The notes beneath the pieces are model-generated. The model did not search any database and was not told where the DNA came from. It saw only the letters and a program-made list of their open reading frames with translations. From the NCBI RefSeq assembly GCF_000419685.1, contig NZ_ATTM01000002.1, positions 124,001-188,000 of the forward strand: DNA of 64,000 nucleotides, in the 5' to 3' direction. This stretch comes from Flavobacterium antarcticum DSM 19726 (GTDB lineage Bacteria > Bacteroidota > Bacteroidia > Flavobacteriales > Flavobacteriaceae). Position 1 is the stretch's first letter. The number at the start of each line of letters is the position of its first letter. A program made the translations under genes and the position numbers. This document shows positions 62,145-64,000 of the stretch, in pieces.

Positions 62145-62935
62145 ATTTTTTCTTTATCAAGTTGTTTAAATCGATGTTGAATTGATGAAAACTTAATCGT
62201 TTCTTTTGTTCCTAAAGCTAAGTACCCCAATTTAGATAGACTTTCATCGAATAATTCTAAAGCGACCCTTTGAAAATCGTTGTCAAAATAAATCAGCACA
62301 TTACGACATAAAATCAAGTCAAACTCATTAAATGAACCGTCTGTAATCAGGTTGTGTTGTGAATAAACCATTCGACTGATTAATTCATCACTAAATTTCG
62401 CATAACCATAATTTGCTGTGTAATAGTCTGAAAAATCATTTTTGCCACTTGCAATTCTATAATTTTCTGCATACTGTTGAATCGTTCGCAACGGAAAAAG
62501 ACCTTTTTTAGCCACATCCAAAACAGCAGGATTTAAATCAGTCGCATACAGTAACGACTTATGCAGTAAATTTAATTCTTTAAGCAAGATTGCCATGGAA
62601 AAAACCTCTTCGCCAGTGGAACATCCTGCGTGCCAAATCCTTATAAAGGGTTTAGTTGCTAATGTAGGTAATATTTCAGTTCGTAGTGTTTTATAAAATG
62701 TAGGATCCCTGAACATTTCAGTCACGTTGACGGTAATTTCTTCAATCATGTGCTTGAAATATTCTTCATCAGATCGCGCTTTGGATAGTAATTCAGTAAA
62801 ATTCTCGAATCCGTCCATTTGATACAAGCGATCGACTCGTCTGCGAAAAGACGCCGCGGAATAACCACTGAAATCGTATCCGTGGTATTTGTATAATTCC
62901 TCAATTAAAATGGCTATTTCGCGGTCTTCCAACAT
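62126..62935 (-). CDS. cheR: CheR-type protein-glutamate methyltransferase
   Basis: A 269-residue SAM-dependent methyltransferase. The N-terminal helical domain reads YKYHGYDFSGYSAASFRRRV; the SAM motif is IWHAGCSTGEEVFSMAI; and FDLILCRNVLIYFD is the conserved catalytic-domain strand. From the ATG at 62935 it starts four bases after the receiver gene stop; an earlier ATG at 62959 would overlap that gene and was not chosen. Its end overlaps cheB, so both are co-translated. No receptor with methylation sites is seen in the window. Confidence 0.93.
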   Translation of the reverse strand: MLEDREIAILIEELYKYHGYDFSGYSAASFRRRVDRLYQMDGFENFTELLSKARSDEEYFKHMIEEITVNVTEMFRDPTFYKTLRTEILPTLATKPFIRIWHAGCSTGEEVFSMAILLKELNLLHKSLLYATDLNPAVLDVAKKGLFPLRTIQQYAENYRIASGKNDFSDYYTANYGYAKFSDELISRMVYSQHNLITDGSFNEFDLILCRNVLIYFDNDFQRVALELFDESLSKLGYLALGTKETIKFSSIQHRFKQLDKEKIWKKMI

Positions 62936-62939
62936 AAGT

Positions 62940-63305
62940 TTACAACTGATTAAGAACAAGCATCAACTTGTCAACATTTATAGGTTTAGAAATATAATCA
63001 TCGGCTCCTGCTTCTATACATTTTTCTCTGTCTCCCGTCATCGCTTGAGCTGTAACTGCAATGACAGGTACTTGTTTATAATCGGGCAATTCTTTAATTA
63101 ATGGAATAGCATCATAACCATCCATTTCAGGCATCATCATATCAATTAATATGATATCGATGTCTTTTTGTTTCTGCAAAAGTTCTATAGCTTCGGGAGC
63201 ACTTAAGCAAGAAATACACTCGAATGATCTTGATTTTAACGTTGCCGTTAATGCAAAAATATTTCGAGAATCATCATCAATAATTAACACCTTTTTCCGG
63301 TTCAT
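62940..63305 (-). CDS. Single-domain response regulator
   Basis: A 121-residue receiver domain. Acidic pocket in VLIIDDDSRNIFAL, phospho-acceptor Asp in IDIILIDMMMPEMDG (about residue 55), Thr in VIAVTAQAM and Lys in YISKPINVD. It is closely similar to the second receiver domain of the preceding hybrid kinase (ILIDMMMPEMDGYD against VLLDMMMPNMDGYE), suggesting domain duplication. No output domain; it may act by relay with the hybrid kinase. Confidence 0.93.
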   Translation of the reverse strand: MNRKKVLIIDDDSRNIFALTATLKSRSFECISCLSAPEAIELLQKQKDIDIILIDMMMPEMDGYDAIPLIKELPDYKQVPVIAVTAQAMTGDREKCIEAGADDYISKPINVDKLMLVLNQL

Positions 63306-63324
63306 TTAAATAATTTATTAAATT

Positions 63325-64000
63325 TTAAACTTTATCGTACAACCACACTCGTAACAAAGACAGCAACTGATCTACATCTACAGGTTTTGTAATATAGTCA
63401 GAAGCACCAGCATTAATGCATTTATCACGATCGCCAGTCATTGCCTTAGCCGTAACTGCGATAACAGGTAAGTTTTTCCATTCTTTATTTTTACGGATAA
63501 CCGTAGCAGTCTCATATCCATCCATGTTAGGCATCATCATATCAAGTAAAACAACATCAATATTGCTATTTTCATGCATTGCTTTTATGGCTTCGTTCCC
63601 GTCTATTGCAGTTACAACTTTCATCTTTACAGACTCTAACGCTTTTGTTAATGAATAAATATTACGAACATCATCATCAACAACTAAAACTGTTTTTCCG
63701 TGCAATAGATTATTAACCTTATTAAGTTTTTTAATATTGTCTTGTTTGCCATCCTCCATTAAGTGTAAAAATAAGGAAACTTCGTCTAACATTCTCTGGT
63801 ATGAATACGCTGTTTTGACAACAATTGAATCTGCATATTTTCGTATTTTTTGCTCTTCAATCATCGATAAACTTTTTCCGGTAAAAACAATAACGGGTAA
63901 GTTTTCAAATGCTTTATTCTTTTTGATATTATCTAATATTTCGTAAGCGTGTTTGTCGGGAATTCCCATATCTAAAATGACGCAATCCACCTCTGGCTTT
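63325..64000 (-). CDS. C-terminal part of a hybrid sensor kinase with tandem receiver domains (5' end beyond window)
   Basis: The frame is open through the right edge (KPEVDCVILDMGIPDKHAYE), so this is a fragment. It contains the latter part of one receiver domain (VDCVILDMGIPD with its Asp, then VIVFTGKS) and one complete receiver (TVLVVDDDVRNIYSLTKALE; LLDMMMPNMDGYETA; YITKPVDVDQLL) up to the stop. Two receivers in a row at a C-terminus followed by a receiver protein, cheR and cheB is the layout of large hybrid histidine kinases with multiple receivers. A GTG at 63990 is within the domain and is not a real start. Confidence 0.85.
   Translation of the reverse strand, partial: KPEVDCVILDMGIPDKHAYEILDNIKKNKAFENLPVIVFTGKSLSMIEEQKIRKYADSIVVKTAYSYQRMLDEVSLFLHLMEDGKQDNIKKLNKVNNLLHGKTVLVVDDDVRNIYSLTKALESVKMKVVTAIDGNEAIKAMHENSNIDVVLLDMMMPNMDGYETATVIRKNKEWKNLPVIAVTAKAMTGDRDKCINAGASDYITKPVDVDQLLSLLRVWLYDKV

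Noticed and set aside
1..64000. CRISPR arrays, insertion sequences, prophage or restriction systems
   Set aside because: No regularly spaced repeats, transposase, integrase, phage structural or restriction/methylation genes were found; the one helicase has no nuclease or specificity partner.

Overview
The window looks like a chromosomal segment of a Flavobacterium-like member of the Bacteroidota. Supporting signs are strong AT richness, promoters of the Bacteroidota type (TTTG, about 19 bases, then TAnnTTTG, seen almost perfectly before the SRP RNA and tRNA-Arg genes), many lipoproteins and Flavobacterium-style protein families, and a proteorhodopsin gene beside a retinal-forming blh gene. 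Most of the window is ordinary core genome. I see no prophage, insertion sequence, CRISPR array or integrase.

Region by region. 1-7.6 kb: partial ybaB, an S9 prolyl oligopeptidase lipoprotein, a cysteine-synthase-family enzyme, a cobalamin riboswitch standing in front of a fabH paralogue and a thioesterase, then an AHSA1-type protein and the cbpM-cbpA chaperone pair. 7.7-19.9 kb: a long minus-strand operon for CoA-dependent aromatic acid breakdown: flavin reductase, fused monooxygenase/old-yellow-enzyme protein, benzoate-type CoA ligase, GltB-like FMN enzyme, thioesterase, nitrilase, gentisate-type ring-cleavage dioxygenase, FAA-family hydrolase and maleate isomerase. A periplasmic retropepsin and a tiny membrane protein are embedded in it. 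20-35 kb: two MscS channels, hutG and hutI, CorA and DUF1003 proteins, fumarase, a cytochrome b, NhaA and several small hypotheticals. 35-46 kb: helicase, Bcr/CflA efflux, type II NADH dehydrogenase, an AraC / response regulator / PAS kinase trio, fur-purA, and a transaldolase-like protein. 46-51 kb: proteorhodopsin and blh divergently arranged, an SDR, the SRP RNA, glutaminyl cyclase and tRNA-Arg(ACG). 51-53.4 kb: a CNMP-CBS-DUF294 protein and an exonuclease-fold partner, both with degenerate catalytic motifs. 53.4-58.8 kb: a seven-gene, translationally coupled type III polyketide synthase operon with its own ketosynthase, ACP, dehydratase, phosphopantetheinyl transferase, methyltransferase and flavin oxidoreductase. 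58.9-64 kb: acs, a PPOX-family protein, and a cheB-cheR-receiver cluster with the end of a hybrid kinase that runs off the right edge.

The most distinctive content is (i) the aromatic operon, whose enzymes can be ordered into a route ending in fumarate and pyruvate without a maleylpyruvate isomerase, possibly with a nitrogen-bearing substrate; (ii) the compact type III PKS operon, which probably makes an alkylated, methylated and hydroxylated phenolic or quinone-like lipid; (iii) the orphan-looking B12 riboswitch before fabH; (iv) the apparent pseudo-enzyme pair at 51-53 kb; and (v) two copies of a 79-base hairpin repeat with compensatory changes.
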